Of a DNA stretch of 64,000 nt, positions 54,989 through 63,253 are shown one piece after another. Made by a program: the position numbers and the translations under genes. Numbering within the stretch: position 1 is the first letter of the stretch; every line of letters starts with the position of its first letter. Origin of the DNA: Paenibacillus sambharensis (GTDB lineage: Bacteria; Bacillota; Bacilli; Paenibacillales; Paenibacillaceae); assembly GCF_003233845.1 (NCBI RefSeq), contig NZ_QKRB01000037.1, positions 19,464 through 83,463 on the forward strand, in the 5' to 3' direction. Below the pieces are notes generated by a model. It saw nothing but the letters and a program-made list of their open reading frames with translations, searched no databases and had not been told where the DNA came from.

Positions 54989-55723
54989 TTACCTCACAGG
55001 TTCAGTGGATGTAACTTCAACATTTATATCACTCTTTGATACTGCATATCCACCAGCAGTCTCCGTATACTGTCCTACCTGAGATGTGCCGCCTGGAGCG
55101 TACTTTTTCCAGACTAATACTCCCTTCGAATTGGCAGCTACTTGGTAATTTGTTAAATATGCCGTCGTTTTTGCCGGAATCGGTTGGGATGCGCCATATT
55201 TTGTGCCTTTAGTCCATTCCCTAGATGTATCCCAAGAGCCGCCGATCTCAACAGAAATTTTACCCAGGAATGCAGCTTTAATTGTTGTGCTTCCACTAAT
55301 GTTAGCACCTACACTCCAAGTTCCTGTTGTGCTGTTTTGTTGTTCATACTGGATAGTTGCTACAGTAGAAAGACCGTTTACATAGCGAAAAGTTCCCAGG
55401 TTCTTGTAGCGCCAGTCTCTTGTTGTGATATTAGGTTGATAGCTATCAAAAGAATAAGTATAGCCATCACCGGATGGGGGAGCCATAATGCTGACCCCTT
55501 TTTGACTTAGTTGAGAACGTTTTGATAGTGGGACAACTTCCCGTTTGTTCCCGTTCATGTCTGTTTCCCAAGCTCTAATTTCAGGGATGGGTTGCTTTTG
55601 GGATACTTTCGAGTCGGCCATATCTTGTACATGGCTAGGGATCTCACTTGCATATGCACTAAAGGTAGTCAAAGCGAAAACGGCGAGGGCAGCGACAGAG
55701 GTCCTTCTTAAGAATTTTTTCAA
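54989..55723 (-). CDS. Secreted beta-rich protein, possible pore-forming-toxin-like fold
   Basis: The 244-residue protein has a clear signal peptide (TSVAALAVFALTTFSAYA) followed by a propeptide-like charged stretch and a beta-rich domain (TGTWSVGANISGSTTIKAAF, LGKISVEIGGSWDTSREWTK, SQPIPAKTTAYLTNYQVAAN). Alternating Ser/Thr strands followed by a Pro-containing strand and an aromatic end recall aerolysin/ETX-MTX2-like proteins, but I am unsure. Composition is more AT-rich than the surroundings. It starts 65 bases after the lipoprotein gene in the same direction, so the two may be cotranscribed. Confidence 0.6.
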   Translation of the reverse strand: MKKFLRRTSVAALAVFALTTFSAYASEIPSHVQDMADSKVSQKQPIPEIRAWETDMNGNKREVVPLSKRSQLSQKGVSIMAPPSGDGYTYSFDSYQPNITTRDWRYKNLGTFRYVNGLSTVATIQYEQQNSTTGTWSVGANISGSTTIKAAFLGKISVEIGGSWDTSREWTKGTKYGASQPIPAKTTAYLTNYQVAANSKGVLVWKKYAPGGTSQVGQYTETAGGYAVSKSDINVEVTSTEPVR

Positions 55724-55787
55724 TTAAGTTCATCCTCCTTATTTTACCTACAATTCCATCTTATACCTTTTCTACCATTAATTCAAC

Positions 55788-56378
55788 CTATTTATTTCCA
55801 CTATAGTATTTTTCTAGAATAACTAGCACCGACCTTACGGCTTCTTTTGTCAGATCCAATTCTGCTTGTGTTTTCGAGTTTTGAGTTACCGTTATAATAA
55901 GGTTTCTATATGTGTAAGTTGCCATATCCGTTTTATTTACCAGTTCCTGATCGACACCCTCATGTCCCGAAGGGACTTCCCAGGATACCAATTGATTCCC
56001 CATCTCTACATTTGTATAAGCAATTCTTACGTATAACTGTACAGACTTGTCGGAATTTTCAAAAATAAATAATTGCTGTGTTGGATTAAAATCGTTCTTC
56101 CCACCCTCAAGGGTAATGGTGTCTTTCTTGTTAAAAGTAAGATCTCTGTCTATTAAAAATATAGTTTTAAGGGGTGGAGTAAGCGTGAAACCTTCTATAA
56201 CAATATTGTTTGTAAAATCGTCCAAAAACGTTGTGTAAGCTTTATAGCTTATTTGGTTGTCAGTTTCAACAATATCCTGGACGGAGGGTACATTTGCTGT
56301 TGACGAGTTGTTCAAACAACTAGTCATACTGGGTAAGACTATCAGGCTTATGCCTAGTATTAATAGTAATTTTTTCAT
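55788..56378 (-). CDS. Lipoprotein of unknown family
   Basis: The 196-residue protein starts at the ATG behind CAGGAGG and has a lipobox (VLPSMTSC) after MKKLLLILGISLI, so it is a lipid-anchored surface protein. The mature part is a single alpha/beta domain (YKAYTTFLDDFTNNIVIEGF, LFIFENSDKSVQLYVRIAYT, then NLIITVTQNSKTQAELDLTK) with no recognised motif. The gene is noticeably AT-rich, like its downstream neighbour, and lies among gene fragments, which suggests recent acquisition of the pair. A relation such as chaperone, immunity or partner for the secreted protein is only positional inference. Confidence 0.7.
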   Translation of the reverse strand: MKKLLLILGISLIVLPSMTSCLNNSSTANVPSVQDIVETDNQISYKAYTTFLDDFTNNIVIEGFTLTPPLKTIFLIDRDLTFNKKDTITLEGGKNDFNPTQQLFIFENSDKSVQLYVRIAYTNVEMGNQLVSWEVPSGHEGVDQELVNKTDMATYTYRNLIITVTQNSKTQAELDLTKEAVRSVLVILEKYYSGNK

Positions 56379-56472
56379 ATATTTCCTCCTGTTCATCTAG
56401 TTACCATTCCATTTTATTCTAGAGGGCAGTTTAAAACAAGTGTCTTACGAAACAAAGTTGATTGAATTATGA

Positions 56473-56619
56473 CGGATTAAAGTGTATTACAACCTAACTA
56501 CCAATGGTTCACTTATTGTCATGTTACTTGATGGCTATACGGATAAGGGAATGCTGGTCGATGATCAGATGATTTATTACATATGTGAACGCCAGGCGGT
56601 TTATGCCGTTAAAAAATAA
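56473..56619 (+). pseudogene. C-terminal gene fragment of unknown family
   Basis: An open 48-codon stretch (KVYYNLTTNGSLIVMLLDGY, then MIYYICERQAVYAVKK) reads like a genuine protein end and stops 31 bases before the DinG-like start, but it has no initiation site. Family unknown. Confidence 0.35.
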
Positions 56620-56650
56620 GGTAGATTAAACCCAGTTACGGAGGGACCAA

Positions 56651-57541
56651 ATGAAGGATATTTCCTTAATGATAGGTGAAGTTTTTGAAGAGAACGGGAT
56701 ATTGGCCAAGTACTTTCCACCGTATGAGCCACGTATCCCTCAGATCCGGATGGCTGAAAATGTCTGCCGATGTTTGCTTGAAGGGAAGCATGGCTTGATA
56801 GAGGCCGGAACCGGTACGGGTAAGTCACTGGGTTATGCGATAGCTGCATCTCTCTGCAGTGCTGTATACGGCAAAAAAATCGTACTGAGTACCTTTACCG
56901 TCACGCTGCAGAACCAACTTGTACAGAAGGATCTACCGCTTGTTAAACGTGTACTTGAGGATTTAGGGCTGGAGATCCGTTATGAACTTGGAAAGGGCCG
57001 GAGCCATTACATCTGTTAACGGCGATTGGATGATGCTTTTGCAGCTGCCCAAATGAATATGACCCCTCATTATCAAACCGTATCTCAATTAATGCAGGAT
57101 GTAGATACGCTTGAGGTCGGGGACCCGAACGAACTGTCTTATGACGTTGTAGGCGAGCTGTGGCGAGAGATCCAGGGAGACTCAAATGATTGTTTATCCG
57201 AAGAAAGTCCTCACTTTGAGTCATGTTTCATTCAGCAGGCCAGGACCAGGCTGAAGGCAGCGGATATCATTGTGAGTAATCATACTTTGTTCTTTACTGA
57301 TTTTTACCTGAAGCAAAAAGGGATGTATGGACTGTTTCCAGAATATGAAGCCGTTATCTTTGACGAAGGTCATCGGATCAAGGATGTGTTCAGTAAATGC
57401 TTTCAGAAGGTAGGATACGTTAAGGAGATTGAGAATCTATTCGACCGGTGTCTGAATAAACGAAGTCAATGGGCTAAAGCAGTGTTTGAGGATGTGGAAG
57501 CCGATTATCCGGAGCTCCCATTGAAGCAAGCACCGTCCTAA
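56651..57541 (+). pseudogene. DinG/XPD-family helicase, nonsense-interrupted and truncated at the 3' end
   Basis: The first 122 codons give the helicase start with Walker A (EAGTGTGKSLGYAI) and motif Ia (LSTFTVTLQNQLVQKDLP). After GKGRSHYIC a TAA (57017-57019) interrupts where a Lys codon would be expected; the same frame continues RRLDDAFAAAQMN, the iron-sulfur Cys region (NDCLSEESPHFESCF, ARTRLKAADIIVSNH) and box II DEGH. It ends at ~57541, about 300 codons in, where ~450 more are missing. The start has GGAGGG upstream. Directly after the break lies an MDR-dehydrogenase fragment. Confidence 0.8.
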
Positions 57542-57560
57542 AGCCCCTGTCCTTTTTAAC

Positions 57561-58123
57561 GTGCCACCGCGTTGACGTTTCTAAGAGATAAGGCAAAGCT
57601 GCGGAAAGGACAGAAGGTGCTGATTAATGGTGCGTCGGGGGCTGTGGGCATTTACGCTGTGCAATTAGCCAAATACTATGGCGCTGAAGTAACCGGTGTT
57701 TGCTCTGCCGGTAACGCAGGTCTGGTAAGAAAAGCAGGCGCAGATTTCATCATTGATTATACCCAGGAGGATTTTATGAAGGCGGGCAAAGCTTATGATG
57801 TCGTATTCGATGCTGTAGGCAAACGTTCCTTCTCGGCATGTAAGCGTGTACTTACGGCCAAGGGAATTTATCTGACTACCGTACCCAAGCTGTCTATCGT
57901 TATCCAGATGATGTGGACCTCCTTGTTTAAAGGAAAACGAGCCGCCTTCGCTACAGCTGGCCTTATGCAAAACAAAGCAAATTTGGCATTCCTCATGGAA
58001 CTCGCAGAAAGTGGAACGCTGAGCGCCGTAATTGATCGCCGATATCCTCTGGAACTCCTGCCTGATGCCCACAAGTATGTAGAGACCGAACGAAAAAGAG
58101 GTAATGTGATTATTACATTCTAG
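57561..58123 (+). pseudogene. 5'-truncated paralogue of the MDR dehydrogenase
   Basis: From GCCACCGCGTTGACG onward the sequence matches codons ~135 to the end of the dehydrogenase gene at 51129-52091, with roughly 85-90% similarity judged by eye (VLINGASGAVGIYAVQLAKY, AFATAGLMQNKANLAFLMEL, end RKRGNVIITF). The GroES-like half and start are absent. The break point joins directly to the truncated DinG-like gene, so both ends of this junction are losses. The open frame has no ribosome binding site. Confidence 0.85.
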
Positions 58124-58129
58124 AAAATA

Positions 58130-58167
58130 GCTAAACCCCTATTCTCCATTCGGAGTAGGGGTTTAGC
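58130..58167 (+). terminator. Terminator hairpin after the dehydrogenase fragment
   Basis: GCTAAACCCCTA and TAGGGGTTTAGC form a perfect 12-bp stem and the loop adds CTCC/GGAG. The following T content is low (TTCATC). Confidence 0.7.
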
Positions 58168-58185
58168 TTCATCTCACTCGATGAC

Positions 58186-58245
58186 TTAATATTGTCCTAC
58201 TAAGTCAACCGTAGACACATTGTGAACGTCAATGTTATAGGACAT
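58186..58245 (-). CDS. Very short reading frame after the GyrI-like gene
   Basis: A 19-codon frame (MSYNIDVHNVSTVDLVGQY) begins with ATG behind AAGGAGAATTGAGG, 23 bases after the GyrI-like stop. The first residues resemble the start of GyrI-like effector-domain proteins, so it may be the remnant of a second copy. Expression is unproven. Confidence 0.3.
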   Translation of the reverse strand: MSYNIDVHNVSTVDLVGQY

Positions 58246-58268
58246 CCTCAATTCTCCTTTAATCTCGT

Positions 58269-58751
58269 CTACTTCTTCACAACCGGAATCCACATTTCCC
58301 CGAATACGATGCCATCTCGCTGTCCCATCTCAACCGCTGCATTGGGCCCGCCAACATAAGCAAAGTTCTCAGCTGCCGGTAAAACCTGGCCGAACGCGAT
58401 GCCAGTAAGCTTGTTGCTCAACTCTTCAGCCGTCTTCCCTTCCCCTTTCACGACCAGATAGGGTCCCTTAGGGAATTGGATCACCCTGTGTTCTCCCTGT
58501 ACCGATGCTTCAGTCATGACACCGGCATAATACATCATCTTGTGATTTACCGCTTCGCTCACGGCAAAGATGTAGTCATTCGCGGCGACGGCCTTTAAAG
58601 CGTCAAGCATTCCATCCTGCTCAACTGCCCGCCAAAAGTTTTCCTTCTCCTTATTTATGCCTGCATAGTCCGTGTAATCGCTCTTCAGCTCCGTTCCAAT
58701 ACCAGTAACAGTGAAGCTCTCTTTTTCCTCAAGAGTATACGATGCCATCAT
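58269..58751 (-). CDS. GyrI-like effector-binding domain protein
   Basis: The 160-residue cytosolic protein is a stand-alone GyrI/AraC-effector-binding domain (SFTVTGIGTELKSDYTDYAG at the start, MMYYAGVMTEASVQGEHRVI, IQFPKGPYLVVKGEGKTAEE, and GEMWIPVVKK at the end). Such proteins bind small hydrophobic molecules. It is divergent from the frameshifted WYL regulator, with ~103 bases between them; this pairing (YafY regulator plus GyrI-like target) is common in Bacillales. Ligand unknown. Tandem ATGs follow AAAGGAG. Confidence 0.88.
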   Translation of the reverse strand: MMASYTLEEKESFTVTGIGTELKSDYTDYAGINKEKENFWRAVEQDGMLDALKAVAANDYIFAVSEAVNHKMMYYAGVMTEASVQGEHRVIQFPKGPYLVVKGEGKTAEELSNKLTGIAFGQVLPAAENFAYVGGPNAAVEMGQRDGIVFGEMWIPVVKK

Positions 58752-58854
58752 TCAAGCTCCTTTTTTTGAGATGTTCAAGTGATTGTCCTTTTCACTTGAT
58801 ACGTTTATCATAATTGTTAATCATGTCAAAATATGATACTGATTAGGGGGGCCC

Positions 58855-59815
58855 ATGAAAAAAGTTGAACGGGTAAACGTCATGATGCGGTACATCAACA
58901 ACCGCTCCCACTTTACCATTTCTGAAATCATGCGGGAATTCAACATCTCTCGATCCACGGCCATTCGAGATATCCGGGAGATTGAAGCAATGGGAATGCC
59001 GCTTGTCGCTGAAGTCGGCAGGGACGGTGGTTATTATGTCATGAACAATTCTGTCCTGCCGACTGTCCGTTTTACGGATAATGAGATCAAAGCTCTATTT
59101 ATTGCCTTCATGGCCACTAGAAATCAACAACTGCCCTATCTCAAGAGCCGCCAATCTTTAGCTGAAAAATTACTCGGACTCATCTCGGAAAACCAGCAAG
59201 ATGATCTTGTTCTGCTGAATCAAATCTTGCTGTTTGAAGGAACCAACCCCCACAACCCCGACTTGCTTGATCTGTCTGACCTGCCTCATCCGATGTTGGA
59301 GCGACTCATCCAAAACCTTCTTAAGGACAGCTGCTTGGTGGTTTCCGCCCAGGAAGGGAGGGAAATCAATTCGTATCCCCTCTATCTGCTGCATCTGTAT
59401 CGTGAGAAGAGCTCATGGCAGATTGAAGGCTTCGACCTGGAGGAGCGGAAGCGGCGGATTATTCCAGTCGATAACCTCACCGACGTCAACCCCTACCCTG
59501 AGAAGAAAAGAATAAGCAAGAAGAAGATCGTAGAACAGCTAAGCAAGCAGGAGGAAGCCAGCAGGTCCAAAGGCGATTGCCCAGTTCAGAAAATACCACC
59601 CGTTAAAAATGACACTCTCCTACACGAGTCCTTATCAGAGTACGGCTATATTAAAGACATTCATCCATGTTCATCATTCCGATGAATTGACCGAAATGAC
59701 CAATTGGCTGCTATTCCTGGGCGGAGATATCAAGATTAATGAAATACCCAGAGAAGTCTTGGAGAGCTTACAGGAGAGAATGAATGTTCTAAGAGCTTCC
59801 GATGCGACGCCGTAA
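58855..59815 (+). pseudogene. YafY-type HTH/WYL transcriptional regulator with a late frameshift
   Basis: The HTH (FTISEIMREFNISRSTAIRD), the linker GGYYVMNNSVLPTVRFTDNE and the WYL core (YPLYLLHLYREKSSWQIEGF) are intact up to EQLSKQEEA. There the frame changes: the reading in use gives SRSKGDCPVQ and stops at CSSFR, while the shifted frame reads GPKAIAQFRKYHPLKMTLSY and the rest of the C-terminal domain to LGGDIKINEIPREVLESLQE. A one-base insertion or two-base deletion near 59560 explains this. A truncated protein with active HTH is still possible. Its end overlaps the convergent phosphotransferase gene. Confidence 0.8.
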
Positions 59816-60817
59816 ACCCTGCACAGGGCTGATCTTCATTTCATAGATTTGTTGGAGCGTACGGACATGCTTCGTCTTCTCGTCATCGTCCTCGGTGTGA
59901 AGATACCACTCCACAAGCCTGTACCCGAATAGGAGGAGAATCAGCTCATAGACGCAAGGATCGGTAATATGGGAGACATCCGCATGCTCCGAAAAGCCTT
60001 TGTAATACGCGGGGACGCATCGCTTGTAGTATTCAACCATGTGATCGATATCCGCTTCATCCGCAATCAGGCTTGCGAGATCCTCGCCCAGGCGGCCCCA
60101 TCCGCATGTATCCCAGTCGATGAGCGCGATTTTCCCGTCTGCATAGATCAGGTTGGTCACCCAGAAGTCCCGGTGGCACAGCACGAGAGGCAATTGTTCG
60201 ATACGGGCAACTATCTCGTCTGCATGATCATCGATGCCGATGAGCATCTGCCGCACATGCTGCGGAAATTCGCATTCTTCCGAGCGTATATACTCATAGA
60301 CGACTGGCCATGACCGGTAATGATAGTACGTATTCTTCATGAGATCCGCATGGCTCAGGTTGGTCAGACTTTGCAGCACGGCGGGCTGCTCCGCATACAG
60401 CTTGCCTTGATAGCGTCCTAACTCCAGCGCGGCCTGTTCAATCATGTCTCCGGTCAAGTCTAAACCGGTTACGCCATCGATATATTCCAGCCACAACTGG
60501 AATTCATTATCTTCGGCGTTCATTTCAGCGTGATAACATGTCGGCCAGCGGAAAGTATCCGAGAATGTCGCTCCCAGGTCAGACGCATAGAGATCATATT
60601 CCCTGCGCCATGAATCCGGATCGCCGTAACGCTCCCATTTTTTCTGGACTTTCAGCACGATCCGGTACGGAAGCTGTTCACCATCCGCGGTTTCGGCGAT
60701 TCCCGTTACCAGGTACACATTCCCCACCGTTCCGCCCTGTAACGGCATGGTCTGGCATTCGGCCGAGATGATATCTGTCTTAAGCCGCCTGCTTAAGACA
60801 TCGTTCAGCTTATCCAA
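59789..60817 (-). CDS. Aminoglycoside phosphotransferase (APH)-family kinase
   Basis: The 342-residue protein has the APH kinase fold: ATP-binding GGTVGNVYLV and IVLKVQKKW with the Lys, catalytic loop LCHRDFWVTNLIY, and metal-binding IDWDTCGWG. These correspond to HxDxxxxN and the DFG-like motif of the family. APH-fold enzymes phosphorylate antibiotics but also choline, homoserine and other alcohols, so resistance is not shown. The start is uncertain: no ATG fits and I chose the TTG (MDKLNDVLSRRL) two bases before the rsgA stop boundary, which implies coupling to rsgA. Confidence 0.8.
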   Translation of the reverse strand: MDKLNDVLSRRLKTDIISAECQTMPLQGGTVGNVYLVTGIAETADGEQLPYRIVLKVQKKWERYGDPDSWRREYDLYASDLGATFSDTFRWPTCYHAEMNAEDNEFQLWLEYIDGVTGLDLTGDMIEQAALELGRYQGKLYAEQPAVLQSLTNLSHADLMKNTYYHYRSWPVVYEYIRSEECEFPQHVRQMLIGIDDHADEIVARIEQLPLVLCHRDFWVTNLIYADGKIALIDWDTCGWGRLGEDLASLIADEADIDHMVEYYKRCVPAYYKGFSEHADVSHITDPCVYELILLLFGYRLVEWYLHTEDDDEKTKHVRTLQQIYEMKISPVQGLRRRIGSS

Positions 60818-60818
60818 T

Positions 60819-61898
60819 TTAATATTTATTTTTTCCGCCCCCGCTCTTCTTCGTTTGCTTGCTCCGCATGGCAACCGTTTTGTTACGAGCTCTCTTGTCG
60901 ATGAGATAGCCCGTTTTATCCTGGACAACCTTGTTCTCTTGCCGCTGGGCAGCATACTGCTCCCACCGCTCGCGCGGCAGTAAGCCGTCCTCAAGCGCGG
61001 CGAGAACAGCACAGCCCGGCTCGGCTTGATGGCGGCAATCCGTAAACCGGCATTGCCTGAACCATTCCTCCACATCAGCAAAGCCTGCACGGATGCCTTC
61101 GTCGGCATCAAAAAGCCCCAGTTCACGCATACCCGGCGTATCGATGACCATCGCGCCGGAGGGGAGCATGAACAGTTGACGGTGCGTTGTCGTATGCCGC
61201 CCCCGGCTGTCGACCTCCCGGATCGCCTGAACCTTCATGACGTCCTGTTCCATCAACGCATTGAGCAAAGATGATTTACCGACCCCGGACATGCCGAGGA
61301 AGACGATTGTTTTACCCGGCCTCAAATAGGAATCAAGCTCGCTTAATCCTAGACCGGTATGACTGCAGATCGCGTGAACCGGCACATCAGGGATGCTTTG
61401 TCTGACTTCTGCAAGCGGGAGATTATAATCCGGGGCGAGATCAGCCTTGGTCAGAATGATGACTGGCTGGCCACCGCTCTGCTTCGCCTGTGTCAGATAC
61501 CGCATAATGCGGGTAACGTTGAAATCCAAGTTCAGAGAAGAAAGGATAAACACATAGTCAAAGTTGGTTGCGACAACCTGCTCCAACACCGTTTTGGCAC
61601 GGCCTTCGTCATGCCCTGAATAATCCGCGCGTGAGAATTTGGAGCGGCGGGGCAGCACCGCAGTGATGAGCGAATCTCCGCTCTCGTTGTAATGCAGCAG
61701 GACAAAATCACCGACACACGGAAAGTCTGCGCGAGTTTCCGCGCTGTGATAGAAGGCGCCTTTGAGTACCGCCGTTACTTCGCCGCGCTCCGTCATGACC
61801 GTGAAGCGCTCACGCCGAAGCTCCGTCACCCTGCCGGGCAGTAGTCCATCAGGAATTGCTTCTATTTCTGTGCAGCCATAAGTTTTCAAATTCATCAT
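60819..61898 (-). CDS. rsgA: Ribosome small subunit-dependent GTPase RsgA (YjeQ)
   Basis: The 359-residue GTPase acts in maturation of the 30S subunit. It has an OB fold (PGRVTELRRERFTVMTERGE), then a circularly permuted GTPase with motif order G4 (TKADL), G5 (ICSHTG), G1 (GMSGVGKSSLLN), G2 region (GRHTTTHR) and G3 (DTPGMREL), and a zinc finger CRFTDCRHQAEPGC. A Lys/Arg/Gly-rich tail ends the protein. It is longer than B. subtilis CpgA (~298) and is of the second type often found as an extra copy in Bacillales. Start at ATG-ATG, with GAGGAG 14 bases upstream, is somewhat uncertain. Confidence 0.92.
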   Translation of the reverse strand: MMNLKTYGCTEIEAIPDGLLPGRVTELRRERFTVMTERGEVTAVLKGAFYHSAETRADFPCVGDFVLLHYNESGDSLITAVLPRRSKFSRADYSGHDEGRAKTVLEQVVATNFDYVFILSSLNLDFNVTRIMRYLTQAKQSGGQPVIILTKADLAPDYNLPLAEVRQSIPDVPVHAICSHTGLGLSELDSYLRPGKTIVFLGMSGVGKSSLLNALMEQDVMKVQAIREVDSRGRHTTTHRQLFMLPSGAMVIDTPGMRELGLFDADEGIRAGFADVEEWFRQCRFTDCRHQAEPGCAVLAALEDGLLPRERWEQYAAQRQENKVVQDKTGYLIDKRARNKTVAMRSKQTKKSGGGKNKY

Positions 61899-61938
61899 GT
61901 TATGTTGGATAGCTCCTCTACTATTGTTTGTTGGACGC

Positions 61939-61988
61939 AAAAATGCCGCGGACAAGCAGCCTCATAAGAAGCTGCTGTCGCGCGGCAT
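61939..61988 (-). terminator. Second of two tandem terminator hairpins before rsgA
   Basis: On the minus strand ATGCCGCG-CGACAGCAGC pairs with GCTGCTTGTCCGCGGCAT (one shifted base) around a 10-base loop and runs into TTTTT. Confidence 0.75.
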
Positions 61989-61995
61989 CAGAACG

Positions 61996-62025
61996 CAAAA
62001 AAGGATACGACCTTCATCGTATCCT
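61996..62025 (-). terminator. First of two tandem terminator hairpins (end of GntR/ABC operon)
   Basis: AGGATACGA and TCGTATCCT pair perfectly around a 6-base loop; TTTTTT follows on the minus strand. Lies ~210 bases after the GntR stop. Confidence 0.85.
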
Positions 62026-62234
62026 GCAAACAGCAATATTCACGAAAGGTTACTTTGACTGGCATACCAAATAACACGGGTATTCCCGCATTTTTCGCGT
62101 ATGCCTACTATTCAGTTTTAAGACCGGACCACCATATAAGTCGCTGCCATAAAAACACATCTCCCTTCGTGTGAGGAACTCGCTTATCGCTAAGCTGTCT
62201 CTAAAATAACCTGCTTTGGAAAAAAAATCAATAC

Positions 62235-62600
62235 TTAATATATCCTCTTCAACATCTCCATCACTTCATCCAAGGTAAGACCAAAGGACTTGTAGTAGGA
62301 GATGTCGTGAACCATTTGCTCCAGAATCATGCCGCTGCGTATTTCCTGCTTCCGCTCTGTGGATAGTTCGGCGACAAAACATCCCTTGCCCGTTATGGTA
62401 TGAATCAGCCCGCGTCTCTCTAGTTCTTCCCATGCCTTCTTGACGGTAATGACGCTAACGCTAAGCTCCTGGGCCGCTTGCCGGATTGGCGGAAGACAGT
62501 AGCCGTTTTCCAGCTCGCCTTTCAGGATCTGGGCGCTTAGCTGCTCAAACAGCTGCTGGTATATCGGTTTTTCCGATGTGTTCGAGATAGCAATATTCAT
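62235..62600 (-). CDS. GntR family regulator, YtrA subfamily
   Basis: The 121-residue regulator has a GntR winged helix (QQLFEQLSAQILKGELENGY, CLPPIRQAAQELSVSVITVK, GCFVAEL) and a short C-terminal helical tail as in YtrA. YtrA-type proteins repress the ABC operon in which they lie, typically responding to cell-wall-active compounds. Unlike B. subtilis ytrA, it is the last gene of the three, with its ATG overlapping the permease stop by one base. Confidence 0.9.
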   Translation of the reverse strand: MNIAISNTSEKPIYQQLFEQLSAQILKGELENGYCLPPIRQAAQELSVSVITVKKAWEELERRGLIHTITGKGCFVAELSTERKQEIRSGMILEQMVHDISYYKSFGLTLDEVMEMLKRIY

Positions 62601-63253
62601 TAAACTTCCACTCGCAGGAATCGTCTGAACGCGAGTCGATAGGCAATGATGGAAAATGCCGCGAAAATCACTATTCCAGTGACCAGGATGATGGCTTGAA
62701 GCGCCACTTGTTCTGCACCTGTGCCATAAAATATATCATTCACAACAGGATGTTGAATGCCAACCCATTGGGCAATTCCGGCGAACAGCATGGCAGCCAT
62801 AACAGAAAAGAACAGCGCCCAGCCGAATTTATAGGCGGTCTTATAAAAGATAGGAATAAAGATAATGTTGAAAATCGCAAACATCATCATGCCAAGCCCC
62901 CAGAAGCCTATATTCGGCGGAAAGAAAAGGTATGTGAGATTCGGGTATAAGAGCATCGTAAACACACCAAAGATCGCGGCAATCAAAATATGCAGGAGCT
63001 CCAAGCCGACAATAACGAGTACCCTTGCTTTCACCATATTTCGTTTGGTTACAGGCATCATCGATGTAAACATCAAATCATTCTGCGCTTTGAATTGATT
63101 GAACAAGTTTGGAACGGTAATCCAGCAGAAATACAGCAGGACGATAAAGTAAATCCAGCCGGGGATGAGCATTAGAGCGCCCATTAATACAGGAAATAAG
63201 AAAAAGATGAAGGGCACGCCCAATTTTACATCCTTCATAATCAAGTTATACAT
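62600..63253 (-). CDS. ABC-2 type permease
   Basis: The 217-residue membrane protein (start ATG behind GGAGGATC) has six helices (FIFFLFPVLMGALMLIPGWI, LLHILIAAIFGVFTMLLYPN, ALQAIILVTGIVIFAAFSII) and no extracellular domain. It partners with the ATPase whose stop overlaps its start by eight bases. In the YtrA/ABC context it probably exports a wall-active peptide or lipid; the substrate is unknown. Confidence 0.82.
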   Translation of the reverse strand: MYNLIMKDVKLGVPFIFFLFPVLMGALMLIPGWIYFIVLLYFCWITVPNLFNQFKAQNDLMFTSMMPVTKRNMVKARVLVIVGLELLHILIAAIFGVFTMLLYPNLTYLFFPPNIGFWGLGMMMFAIFNIIFIPIFYKTAYKFGWALFFSVMAAMLFAGIAQWVGIQHPVVNDIFYGTGAEQVALQAIILVTGIVIFAAFSIIAYRLAFRRFLRVEV

